Assembly (NCBI RefSeq): GCF_003053745.1
Contig: NZ_QAYE01000002.1
Span: 248,001 to 312,000, forward strand
Direction of reading: 5' to 3'
Source: Sphingomonas faeni
GTDB lineage: Bacteria > Pseudomonadota > Alphaproteobacteria > Sphingomonadales > Sphingomonadaceae
Length of the DNA: 64,000 nt
The notes under the pieces are model-generated. The model had not been told where the DNA came from and made no database searches. It saw only the letters and a program-made list of their open reading frames with translations. This document shows positions 1-8,063 of the stretch, piece after piece. Position 1 is the first letter of the stretch, and the number at the start of each line of letters is the position of its first letter. The position numbers were made by a program, and so were the translations under genes.

Positions 1-227
1 TCGCCGACCATCGGCGTCAGGAAGCCGCGACCATTGCCCAGCGCGCGAAAGACATACCCATCGTCGCTGCAGGCGAGCTTGAGCCCCTCGCGACCCTCAT
101 CCTTGTCGGTGAAATAGCTGAGCAGGAACACGTCGTCCGGCGCGGGACGCGCGGAGACGGGCAGGGCGGCACATCCGATTGCAGCACCGATACCGGCAAG
201 GGCCGTACGCCGGTCGATGAAGTCCAT
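1..227 (-). CDS. GH43-like secreted glycosidase, N-terminal fragment
   Basis: Leftward gene cut by the window edge; only the first 75 residues are visible. It opens with MDFIDRRTALAGIG, a twin-arginine-like signal (RR at residues 6-7) followed by a hydrophobic stretch and an Ala-rich cleavage region (ALPVSARPA), so export is likely. The mature start, with FLLSYFTDKDEG and then LACSDDGYVFRAL, resembles the first blade of family 43 glycoside hydrolase beta-propellers, which act on arabinans, xylans and related glycans. The start was placed at the ATG at 225-227 because the signal peptide begins there. Catalytic residues lie outside the window, so substrate and activity cannot be judged. The family call is from pattern memory over a short stretch. 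Confidence 0.6.
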   Translation of the reverse strand, partial: MDFIDRRTALAGIGAAIGCAALPVSARPAPDDVFLLSYFTDKDEGREGLKLACSDDGYVFRALGNGRGFLTPMVG

Positions 228-347
228 GGTCGAATGCTCCGATACGGCGCGTGCGCCCGAGTTCAACGATCAGTGTGACAGCTGGATCGGTCATGTAAAG
301 CACGCAACAATCGGAGTACTTCCCGGCGGGCACATCTCCTACTCCGC

Positions 348-1541
348 TCACGCCCGCATTGCGTACTGGCGGCAATGTTCCAGGTACCCCGCCTCATGGC
401 TTCCCGCCAACGACACGACGCTCTCCCACAGCCAGTTCGGCGCATCGATCGCGCCGCGACGGTCCGCATTGAGCACGCTCGCCCATTCGTGGCGCGTGTC
501 CGTGTCCATCTGGCGCGCGTGCGCCTTGCCGACAACGAAGGCGAGATACCGCGCCGCCTTTACGGCCTGTCCCGCGCTGAACTGTTCCACCTCGAGCTTG
601 AGGTCCTGCGGCAACAATTCGCGAACGAACAGCGACCGATCGAGCGCACGCGCCGCGACCATCCGGCTACCGAGGTGAGGAGACAGCGCGCGTGCAGCCT
701 CGACGACGCGCGCAGCCTGGTCGGATGGCATCTTCGCACCCTTTGCGGCAGGCGCGATCGGTGTCGTCGCTTCCTTCAGGTCGATCAGCGCATAGTCCGA
801 TCGCCCCTTCGCGTTCTTCAGCCCGACCAGTGCCGCAAACCGCAGCAGCCCGAGCGAACTGCATCCCTTCATCCAGTAGGCGGCGTCGACCAGCCGGACG
901 GTCCGGTCCCGGTCCTTCGCGTCAAGCGAGAGAACCAGCGCTGCGACGTCCGGCTCGGTGACCAGTTCGGCGAGCGCGTCTCGTTCGGATTGCTCCAGCG
1001 GCCAGAACTTGTCGCCGAGCGGGATCATCGGCTCCTGCGTCGCGAACCGCTCCTTGGCGAGGTGCCGCCAGCGCCGCCCCAGCGCGCGGCGCTTGACGCT
1101 GCGAACCGCCTCGGGTTCTGGGCCTGCATCGTTACTCGCGGGATCGGCCATCGCGCTGGCATAGCCGGTGACCATCTCCTCGATCATGTGCGCGGTAGTC
1201 ACGCCGGGCAGGTCGGAGCCTCGCGCCGCAGTCGCGAGCGACAGGCCGAGCCGGATCAGATCGTGCGCCGGGTTGCCGATCACCGCCTGATCGAGGTCGC
1301 GGATCTGGATCGCGATCCGCCCGCCACCATCGTTGATCGGGCCGAGGTTACCAAGATGGCAGTCGCCGCAGATCCAGATCGCCGGCCCCTGCGGAACGCG
1401 TCGCGACGCGGCTGACTCGTCGAGCCATTCGTAGAACTTGGTCGTGTTGCCCCTGACATAGGCATGGGTCGAGCGCGCCATCTTCAGCTGGCGCTTGGCG
1501 GCCAGGATAGCCGGTCGCTCGGCCAGTGTCGGTTTCGTCAT
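348..1541 (-). CDS. DUF2252 family protein
   Basis: 397-residue cytoplasmic protein with no signal peptide. Two stretches identify the DUF2252 family: ICGDCHLGNLGPIND near residue 60, corresponding to the family's GDxHxxNxG motif, and IRDLDQAVIGNPAHDLIRL, corresponding to its DFD and DLxRL motifs. These motifs resemble the catalytic and metal-binding loops of kinase-like (aminoglycoside phosphotransferase-type) folds, so a phosphotransferase activity is an inference. No biochemical role is established for the family that I can name. Length fits the shorter members. It is followed by a 103-base gap to the aldo/keto reductase stop and is probably transcribed after it in the same direction. Confidence 0.8.
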   Translation of the reverse strand: MTKPTLAERPAILAAKRQLKMARSTHAYVRGNTTKFYEWLDESAASRRVPQGPAIWICGDCHLGNLGPINDGGGRIAIQIRDLDQAVIGNPAHDLIRLGLSLATAARGSDLPGVTTAHMIEEMVTGYASAMADPASNDAGPEPEAVRSVKRRALGRRWRHLAKERFATQEPMIPLGDKFWPLEQSERDALAELVTEPDVAALVLSLDAKDRDRTVRLVDAAYWMKGCSSLGLLRFAALVGLKNAKGRSDYALIDLKEATTPIAPAAKGAKMPSDQAARVVEAARALSPHLGSRMVAARALDRSLFVRELLPQDLKLEVEQFSAGQAVKAARYLAFVVGKAHARQMDTDTRHEWASVLNADRRGAIDAPNWLWESVVSLAGSHEAGYLEHCRQYAMRA

Positions 1542-1644
1542 ATCGGTCCTTCGTGCCGCGACGGACGGTCCGTCGGGCAGTATATGCGCGTTGGGTTCGG
1601 TGGACTTGATGCGGCCAGCTCAACGGTAGCCGGCCGCAGATCGC

Positions 1645-2625
1645 TTACGAAAAGCCGACGACCGCATGCGGGACATAGGGTTCCTCCAGCCGCGCGATCT
1701 CGCGGTCGGTAAGGCCCAGTTCGAGCGCCGCGAGCGCATCGTCGAGATGCGCGGTCTTCGACGCCCCGATGATCGGCGCGGATACCTCCGGTTTCGCCAG
1801 CACCCAGGCGAGCGCCACCTGTGCCCTCGGCACGTCGCGCTCCTTGGCGATCGTCGCGACCGTCTCCACCACCTTGCGGTCCGCCTCGACGGTATGCGCG
1901 TACAGCGTCTTGCCGAACTCGTCGGTCTGCGACCGGCCGGTGGTCTGGTCCCAGTCGCGCGTCAGGCGCCCGCGAGCGAGCGGGCTCCAAGGGATCACGC
2001 CGACCCCCTCGGCATCGCACAGCGGCAGCATCTCGCGCTCTTCCTCGCGGTACAGCAGGTTCAGATAATCCTGCATGGTCGCGAACCGCGTCCAGCCATT
2101 CGCCTCGCTGACGTGCAGCATCGTCGCGAACTGCCACGCGAACATCGACGACGCACCGATATACCGCGCCTTGCCTGCCTTCACGACGTCATGCAGCGCC
2201 TCCAGCGTTTCCTCGATCGGCACGTCATAATCGAACCGGTGGATCTGGTAGAGGTCGACATAGTCGGTGCCTAGCCGCGTGAGACTGGCATCGATCTCGG
2301 CCATGATCGCCTTCCGACTGAGACCGGCGCCGTTCGGGCCCGGGCGCATCCGCCCGTGCACCTTGGTGGCGATCACCACTTCGTCGCGACGCGTGAAGTC
2401 CTTGAGCGCGCGACCGACGATCTCCTCCGACGTGCCATCCGAATAGACGTTGGCGGTGTCGAAGAAGTTGATCCCCGCCTCGACCGCGGCGCGCAGGATC
2501 GGGCGACTGGTTTCCTCGTCCAGCGTCCAGGCGTGATTGCCGCGAGCGGGGATGCCGTAGGTCATGCAGCCCAGGCAAAGCCGCGAAACGTCCAGGCCGG
2601 TGCTGCCAAGTTTGGTGTAGTCCAT
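1645..2625 (-). CDS. yajO: Aldo/keto reductase, YajO type
   Basis: 326 residues, an NADPH-dependent TIM-barrel oxidoreductase that reduces aldehydes and ketones. It matches E. coli YajO closely from memory over its full length: SRLCLGCMTYG at the N-terminus, INFFDTANVYSDGTSEEI with the catalytic Asp and Tyr, KVHGRM with the catalytic Lys, DLYQIHRFD with the active-site His, then IPWSPLARGRL and APIIGASK, the cofactor-phosphate loop. The start is the ATG at 2623-2625, right at the conserved N-terminus. It is divergent from the Gfo/Idh/MocA gene across a 185-base intergenic region containing a short palindrome (2650-2667). The natural substrate cannot be read from sequence. Confidence 0.9.
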   Translation of the reverse strand: MDYTKLGSTGLDVSRLCLGCMTYGIPARGNHAWTLDEETSRPILRAAVEAGINFFDTANVYSDGTSEEIVGRALKDFTRRDEVVIATKVHGRMRPGPNGAGLSRKAIMAEIDASLTRLGTDYVDLYQIHRFDYDVPIEETLEALHDVVKAGKARYIGASSMFAWQFATMLHVSEANGWTRFATMQDYLNLLYREEEREMLPLCDAEGVGVIPWSPLARGRLTRDWDQTTGRSQTDEFGKTLYAHTVEADRKVVETVATIAKERDVPRAQVALAWVLAKPEVSAPIIGASKTAHLDDALAALELGLTDREIARLEEPYVPHAVVGFS

Positions 2626-2649
2626 GATTCGTCTACCTCAGAGGTTCAC

Positions 2650-2667
2650 GTGCCGAACGAACGGCAC
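2650..2667. promoter_or_regulatory. Short palindrome between divergent reductase genes
   Basis: Inverted repeat GTGCCG-N6-CGGCAC, perfect over 6-bp arms, lying 25 bases upstream of the yajO-like start and about 143 bases upstream of the Gfo/Idh/MocA start. It could be an operator shared by the two divergent genes or a small hairpin in the yajO leader. The evidence is symmetry and position only. Confidence 0.3.
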
Positions 2668-2810
2668 CGCGATGCGGTCCGGTATGATCGGCGCGATTGC
2701 GGAAACGCAGCGTCGCGGATCCCGACGTACGCGGCGAACGCGTGAAGAATGCAACGATCATGGTCGTCCGTCGTTCGCCCTGCATCCCCAAACTACACCG
2801 AAGGACCGAT

Positions 2811-3926
2811 ATGTTCGGACACATAAAGAAGGTGCGCTATGCCGTCGTCGGCGGTGGCCAGATATCGCAGCAGGCGTTCATGCCGGGCATCGGTCGCACC
2901 GACAATTCCGAACTCGCGGCGCTGGTCACGGGCGATCCGGTCAAGGCGGACAAGCTCGCCAAGCTCTACGGTATCAGGGCATGGTCGTACGAGCAGTATG
3001 ACGAACTGCTCAAGTCGGGCGAGATCGACGCAGTCTATGTCGCGACGCCGAACTTCCTTCATCTGCAATACGCGGTTCCGGCGCTCGAAGCCGGCATCCA
3101 CGTCCTGCTCGAAAAGCCGATGGCGTCCAGTGTCGCCGAAGCCGAACAGATCATCGCCGCGCAGAAGAAGGGCGGCGCCAAGCTGATGATCGCCTATCGC
3201 CTCCACAACGAACCGGGCACGGTCGAGATGATCACCCGCGCTCGCGACGGCGAGTTCGGCGAGTTGCGCAGCTTCGTCTCGGTGTTCGCGCAGAATGTCG
3301 CTGAGGCCAATTCGCGCGGTCACAACGGTTACTGGGGCGGTCCGGTGCCGGACATGGGGACGTACCCGCTCAACGCAGTCCGCAATCTGTTCGGGCAAGA
3401 ACCCATCGCCGTGCATGCGATCGGTACAAAGACCCCCGGGCGCGGCTTCAACTTCCACGACACCGTGGCGGTCACGCTGCGTTTCCCAGACGAACGCGTC
3501 GCGCAGTTCAGCGTCAGCTACGCCACCGCATCGGCCGAGTTCTTCGAGCTCGTCGGCACGAAGACGAGCATCCACGCGTCGCCCGCCTTCATGTTCGGGC
3601 CGAAGATCGGCATCACCTATGTCGAGAAGACCAGCGCCGGCAGCAAAACGCACAGCTTCGATCCGGTCGAACAGTTCGGCAACGAGACTCAGTATTTCTC
3701 GAACTGCATCCTCGGGGATCTTCATCCCGAAGCCGACGGCGAGGAAGGCCTGTTCGACATGCGTGTCCTGGCCGCGATCGAGCGGTCGCTCGACACCGGC
3801 GAGACCGTGACGCTCGAACCCGCTTCACGAAGCCGCCATGTCGAACCGGACCAAGCGCTCAAGCTCAAGCCGGCGAAGGAACCCAGCGAGGACGAGATGA
3901 TCAGCATCATCCCCCAATCGGCATGA
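2811..3926 (+). CDS. Gfo/Idh/MocA family oxidoreductase
   Basis: 371 residues, an NAD(P)-dependent dehydrogenase of the glucose-fructose oxidoreductase / inositol dehydrogenase superfamily. The N-terminal Rossmann fold shows VRYAVVGGGQISQQAFMPGI; the family's EKP motif appears as LLEKPMASSVAEAEQ near residue 100, supplying the Lys that contacts cofactor and substrate; GGPVPDMGTYPLNAVRNLFG matches the (D/E)xGxHxxD-type substrate region. The start is the ATG at 2811, preceded by GAAGGA about 6 bases upstream; the frame is open further upstream to about 2697 but without homology. No signal peptide is seen. The sugar or polyol substrate is unknown. It stands divergent from the YajO-like reductase. 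Confidence 0.88.
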   Translation: MFGHIKKVRYAVVGGGQISQQAFMPGIGRTDNSELAALVTGDPVKADKLAKLYGIRAWSYEQYDELLKSGEIDAVYVATPNFLHLQYAVPALEAGIHVLLEKPMASSVAEAEQIIAAQKKGGAKLMIAYRLHNEPGTVEMITRARDGEFGELRSFVSVFAQNVAEANSRGHNGYWGGPVPDMGTYPLNAVRNLFGQEPIAVHAIGTKTPGRGFNFHDTVAVTLRFPDERVAQFSVSYATASAEFFELVGTKTSIHASPAFMFGPKIGITYVEKTSAGSKTHSFDPVEQFGNETQYFSNCILGDLHPEADGEEGLFDMRVLAAIERSLDTGETVTLEPASRSRHVEPDQALKLKPAKEPSEDEMISIIPQSA

Positions 3927-4023
3927 TCGACGCCGGCGTCCGTCTCCTTCGCCGCGATGACCAGCGGTGCAGGGGACGGATGCCGGGCGATTGCCGTGGT
4001 GCTTCCACGAAGGTCGTTTCCCG

Positions 4024-4779
4024 GTGACCGAGCGGGTTTGCGTGATCGGTACCGCTGGCTGGAGCATACCGGCCGCGGATCGGCCGAACTTCCCGGAAAC
4101 GGGCACCGCGCTACAGCGTTACGCGACCGTGATGCACGGGGTCGAAGTGAACTCGTCCTTCCACCGGCCACACCGGCAATCGACTTGGGCTCGATGGGCC
4201 ACCAGCGTTCCCGACGATTTCCGGTTCGCGGCAAAGATACCAAAGTCGATCAGCCACGATCTTCGCCTGCACGCCGCCGCCGCGCCGCTCGATCGCTTTC
4301 TCGACGAGGTGTCCGGCCTGGGTGGCAAGCTTGCGCTCCTCCTCCTGCAACTACCGCCAAGCCTCGCCTTCGATCATGCGACGGTCACCCGCTTTCTTGC
4401 GGACGTCGGCGAACGAACCGACACCAGCATCGTGTGTGAACCGCGCCACGCCAGCTGGTTCGAGCCCGATGTCGACAGCCTGTTAGCGACCCAGAAAGTG
4501 GCGCGGATCGCTGCCGATCCCGCGCGCATCCCGGCGGCGGCACGTCCGGGTGGCTGGCGCGGGCTCACTTATTACCGGCTGCACGGATCGCCCGACATGT
4601 ACCGAACCGCGTACGGACTCGACCGCCTACGCGACTATGCGCGCCTGATTGCCGAGGACCGCGCAGCAGGACGCCTGGCATGGTGCATGTTCGACAACAC
4701 GGCCGCCTCCGCGGCGCTGGGTGATGCGCTTCAGTTGACCGAACTAGTCGACGCATCGTCGGACGACAGGGCGGGCTAA
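4024..4779 (+). CDS. DUF72 (YecE-like) protein
   Basis: 251 residues, a TIM-barrel-like protein of the DUF72 family. Family features seen are VIGTAGWSIP at the N-terminus, GVEVNSSFHRPHRQSTWARW (the NSTFY-like segment), FRFAAKIPKSISHDLRL, a central LALLLLQLPPSL strand, the CEPRHASWF motif, YYRLHGSPDMY and WCMFDNT near the C-terminus. No catalytic role is established for the family. The chosen start is the GTG at 4024, with GAAGG 10 bases upstream; a GTG at 3967 in frame would add 19 residues. It runs 3' to 3' against the next gene, the two stop codons overlapping by a few bases. Confidence 0.85.
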   Translation: MTERVCVIGTAGWSIPAADRPNFPETGTALQRYATVMHGVEVNSSFHRPHRQSTWARWATSVPDDFRFAAKIPKSISHDLRLHAAAAPLDRFLDEVSGLGGKLALLLLQLPPSLAFDHATVTRFLADVGERTDTSIVCEPRHASWFEPDVDSLLATQKVARIAADPARIPAAARPGGWRGLTYYRLHGSPDMYRTAYGLDRLRDYARLIAEDRAAGRLAWCMFDNTAASAALGDALQLTELVDASSDDRAG

Positions 4780-5033
4780 AGCCCGATCTTCGCCAGCGCG
4801 GCGGACAATTCCGCATTCGATGCGGTGTCGTCCTTCGGAGAAAGCCGGTTCAGCACGGTCTGGACGCGCGTTTGTGCGACTTGGAGCGTCTTGTGCCGCA
4901 CCTCACGCGTGGCGTTGGTCCGCCAGGACGCACTCTCGCCCAGCAACGCCGCCCATTTGGCCTCTTCTGCGGCCAAGATCGCCAGCGCCAGCCGCAACCC
5001 GTCTCGCCGGCCATGCGCATACTCGTCCGACAT
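4776..5033 (-). CDS. Small conserved hypothetical protein
   Basis: 85 residues starting MSDEYAHGRRDGLRLALAI. The protein is helical, charged and without a signal peptide or membrane segment; AEEAKWAALLGE and a Gln/Arg/Leu-rich second half suggest a two-helix or short coiled-coil protein. The ATG at 5033 was chosen because GGGAGAAAA lies about 9 bases upstream; a further ATG at 5081 would add 16 residues without apparent homology. I recall similar short proteins from sphingomonads but know of no function. It converges on the DUF72 gene with overlapping stops. Confidence 0.6.
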   Translation of the reverse strand: MSDEYAHGRRDGLRLALAILAAEEAKWAALLGESASWRTNATREVRHKTLQVAQTRVQTVLNRLSPKDDTASNAELSAALAKIGL

Positions 5034-5125
5034 CAAACGGTTTTCTCCCTGCGACCTGACACCATTCACCGTCGTCGCCAATCACTATGCCGAGCGCCCC
5101 GTGAAGGGTTACCCGATACCAATGA

Positions 5126-7936
5126 TCAGTCCGCCTTGATGCCGTAGCGCGCATACCGCCTGTCGACGCTGGGTAAAAGCCGCCGTGCAATTGCGAATTC
5201 CTTCGTCGCTTCGGGTCGCCGGTCCGATTTCGCCAACACGATTCCGCGCATGAAATGGCTTTCCGCCTGGTTGGGCGTCGACGCCAGCACCGCGTCGAGA
5301 TCGGCCAGCGCCTGCTCGTACTTTTCGAGCCGATACCAGACCATTGCCCGGCTATCGAGCGGACCACTCGTGTCGGTGCTCAACTCGATCGCCCCGGTAC
5401 AGTCTTTCAACGCGCTGTCGATCATGACCATGCGCGTTCCCTTGGCCCAGCATCGTCCGTTCATCAGTGACGGCGAACCCGGCTTGTCCGCGATCAGGCT
5501 GTCGAACAGCACGAGTGCTGCGGTGACGTCGCCATATTCTCCGAGCAGGCCGGCCTTGGCTTCGCGAAACGCGTTGCGCATGCTGCCGCCCAGCGCGATG
5601 CGCTGATCGAGCAGCGCCAGCGCTCCGGGCATGTCGCCACCTTCGGCCTTCAGGTCGCTGAGTTGGCCGATCGCCTGTTGCGACGAAGGATCGAGGGCAC
5701 GCGCTGCTTCCGCGTCCTTGAGCGCCGCTGCCATGTCGCCCAGCTCGTGCGACTCCGTCGAGCGTTGGAGATAGAGGTCGATCGTCGGGGTGATCGCGAT
5801 CGCGTGCGTCAGGTCGGCGACGGCACCGCGGCGATCCCCCACGCCGCTTCTGAGTGATGCGCGGCTGGTATAGCCGCTGGCTTCGTCGGGATCGTCGGCG
5901 ATCGACTTCGCAAAGATCGCCTCGATCGCCCTCAGTTGCGTGGCACCGGGCGGGTCGCTGGCGTTGATATCCCAGCGACGCCGCGTGTCGGACGAGGCGA
6001 CGATACGCGGTGCGCGCGCCTTCGCGGTCGTCAGGGCATCGCGCTCCGCCGGAATGCGGGCAACCGCGATCTCGCCGCCGACAGTGTCGATCCGCTCGTC
6101 GAGCGTGAACATACCGTTCGCCAGGCTGGCGCTGCGAACGATGTCGTACCCGGCGATGTTCGCCTTGAGATCGGGTTCCCCCTCCAGCGCGAAGGCACGG
6201 CCACCGTCGGGAAGGCGCAACCGCAAGCGATAGCGCATGCCGTCGGGCTGGTTGACCAGAACGGGGACGGACGCCCAGGTCGCCTTGCTGCGGTCGGGAT
6301 CGAAGTTGACCTGATCGATCAGCCTGTCGACCGCGCGCTTGCGGCGACGGTCGTCGGTCGTCCAGATCGTGCTCGTCGCGCCGCGTGCCTTCAACGTGAC
6401 CGCACCGGTGATCGGATCGGACGTGATCGACGTATCGACGAATTGTCCCTCGCCCAGGAAGCCTTGCAGGAACTGCCCGACGGCCTGGCGCTGCTCCTTC
6501 TCGCCCAACTGGGTCTTGGCCATCGTCAGCATCGCCGCCGGTCGCCCGTGGACGATTGCCGTCGCCTCGAACGCGCTGGGCAGGTCGACGCTGGCGGTTT
6601 CGTCCACCTCGACGATCAGGTCGATCACCGGACGCGCATTCGCGTGCGTAGCGATCCTGAGCAGCGCGGCACCGTCGGCGCGGATCGGCAGGACATAGCC
6701 GACGTCGGGCGTGTCGTGGATATCCGCAAGCCTCGAACCGGCGCCCGTCCCATCGAGCCACAGGGTCTGGCCGCCGATCGTCGCCTTCACGAAGACGTGG
6801 TTGAAAGCCGCCGCGCTCGGCAGCCTCTCGGCTACGAAGTCCCCCGATCCGACGGCGGCAAGGACCGGCTCGGCATCGATGCCCATCGCCCGCAGCATCG
6901 ACAGCAACAGCACGGTCTTCGCCTTGCAGTCGCCGTAGCGAACCTCCCACGTGCGCGCGGGTTTCTGCGGAACATAGTTCCCGCCGTCCATCCCGACGGC
7001 AAGGTAGCGGATCTTGTCCTGGACGAGTTCCAGCGCGCGTTCGGCCCTGCCGATCGGCGTCGCATCCGCCTTCATGATCGCGTCGACCTCGGTCCTCAGC
7101 GGGGAGCCGGGCGCAATGGCGTTGGCTTCCGCGCCATATAGCGGTGCGAAGGTCTTCGAGACGTCCGCCCAGTCGGCGAACGTGGCGAATTCGATCATCG
7201 GCGGATGCCGGAACCGACTTGGCGCATCCTGCGGCATCTCGACCGGCTTTGGCGCGGGCAGGGCCAGGTCGAGCACGGTGTACTGCCCGTCGCGGATCGG
7301 CACGGCCTTGACGCCGTCGGCCTCCAGCTTCCAGCGCGGTGGCGTCGCGGTCGGCCACGATATGCGCGCGCGGGCAAAGGCAACCCGCGCGGGCAGGGCG
7401 ATCATCGGAACGACGTTCTGCACGCGCCCGCCCAACGCAGCGTCTTTCGATGTCGTCGACGCCCGCAGCCGCAGGATGTCACCGACCTGAAGACCTTCGA
7501 CCGCCAGCGTCGCCGTCAGGATACCCGTCAATTCGCGCTGTTCTAGCGCCTGTTCGCGCCGCAGGACCGTGAACTTCTGTCCGTTTGCCAGCAGGTCGAT
7601 ACGCTGGCTCCCGCGCCAGATCGAAAGTTCGTGAACGATGATGTCGCCCTTGTCCGGCGCCCAGGGCAGCGCGAGCGACGTCGCCTGCGCCAGCATCTCC
7701 GGCGACGTGATGTGCGACGCGACATCCATATAGGACCACAGCCGCCCGTCCTCGATCCGTTGCTGCGTATCGAAGATCACCAGCGCCGGCGTATCTGCGC
7801 CCGTCTTCGCCGCGTCCGGCAGCACGGCCGGAATGACCCAGCTAGGCGCGGCCTGATACAAGGGAAGGTCGCTGGCCTCCGCCGCAGACGTCGCCATGCA
7901 CCCCAGCGACACCGCTGCAACCACTATACTTCGCAC
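5126..7936 (-). CDS. Secreted DUF3857 / transglutaminase-like / TPR protein
   Basis: 936 residues from the GTG at 7936, preceded by a GGGGGG-rich ribosome site. A signal peptide (RSIVVAAVSLGCMATSAAEA) points to export. An N-terminal DUF3857 domain (roughly residues 60-230) is followed by a transglutaminase-like core: the nucleophile region YGDCKAKTVLLLSML has Cys337, with the His in FNHVFVKATIGG and the Asp in LWLDGTG. The last 280 residues carry tetratricopeptide-like helical pairs, for example ALKDAEAARALDPSSQQAI and YEQALADLDAVLASTPNQAE. The likely role is a periplasmic peptide-cleaving or scaffold protein; the substrate is unknown. A longer frame to 8104 exists but would bury the signal peptide. 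Confidence 0.85.
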   Translation of the reverse strand: MRSIVVAAVSLGCMATSAAEASDLPLYQAAPSWVIPAVLPDAAKTGADTPALVIFDTQQRIEDGRLWSYMDVASHITSPEMLAQATSLALPWAPDKGDIIVHELSIWRGSQRIDLLANGQKFTVLRREQALEQRELTGILTATLAVEGLQVGDILRLRASTTSKDAALGGRVQNVVPMIALPARVAFARARISWPTATPPRWKLEADGVKAVPIRDGQYTVLDLALPAPKPVEMPQDAPSRFRHPPMIEFATFADWADVSKTFAPLYGAEANAIAPGSPLRTEVDAIMKADATPIGRAERALELVQDKIRYLAVGMDGGNYVPQKPARTWEVRYGDCKAKTVLLLSMLRAMGIDAEPVLAAVGSGDFVAERLPSAAAFNHVFVKATIGGQTLWLDGTGAGSRLADIHDTPDVGYVLPIRADGAALLRIATHANARPVIDLIVEVDETASVDLPSAFEATAIVHGRPAAMLTMAKTQLGEKEQRQAVGQFLQGFLGEGQFVDTSITSDPITGAVTLKARGATSTIWTTDDRRRKRAVDRLIDQVNFDPDRSKATWASVPVLVNQPDGMRYRLRLRLPDGGRAFALEGEPDLKANIAGYDIVRSASLANGMFTLDERIDTVGGEIAVARIPAERDALTTAKARAPRIVASSDTRRRWDINASDPPGATQLRAIEAIFAKSIADDPDEASGYTSRASLRSGVGDRRGAVADLTHAIAITPTIDLYLQRSTESHELGDMAAALKDAEAARALDPSSQQAIGQLSDLKAEGGDMPGALALLDQRIALGGSMRNAFREAKAGLLGEYGDVTAALVLFDSLIADKPGSPSLMNGRCWAKGTRMVMIDSALKDCTGAIELSTDTSGPLDSRAMVWYRLEKYEQALADLDAVLASTPNQAESHFMRGIVLAKSDRRPEATKEFAIARRLLPSVDRRYARYGIKAD

Positions 7937-8063
7937 AATTCGGCCCCCCGATAGTCCCCGCGATAACGATATCGGCAAATTCGTCCGCAAGCCCAGAGAA
8001 ATCGGAGAATGCGTGGATTCCTCGCGCGGAGGGCCCGGAACGATACCGGGTGCGGCAGCAAGG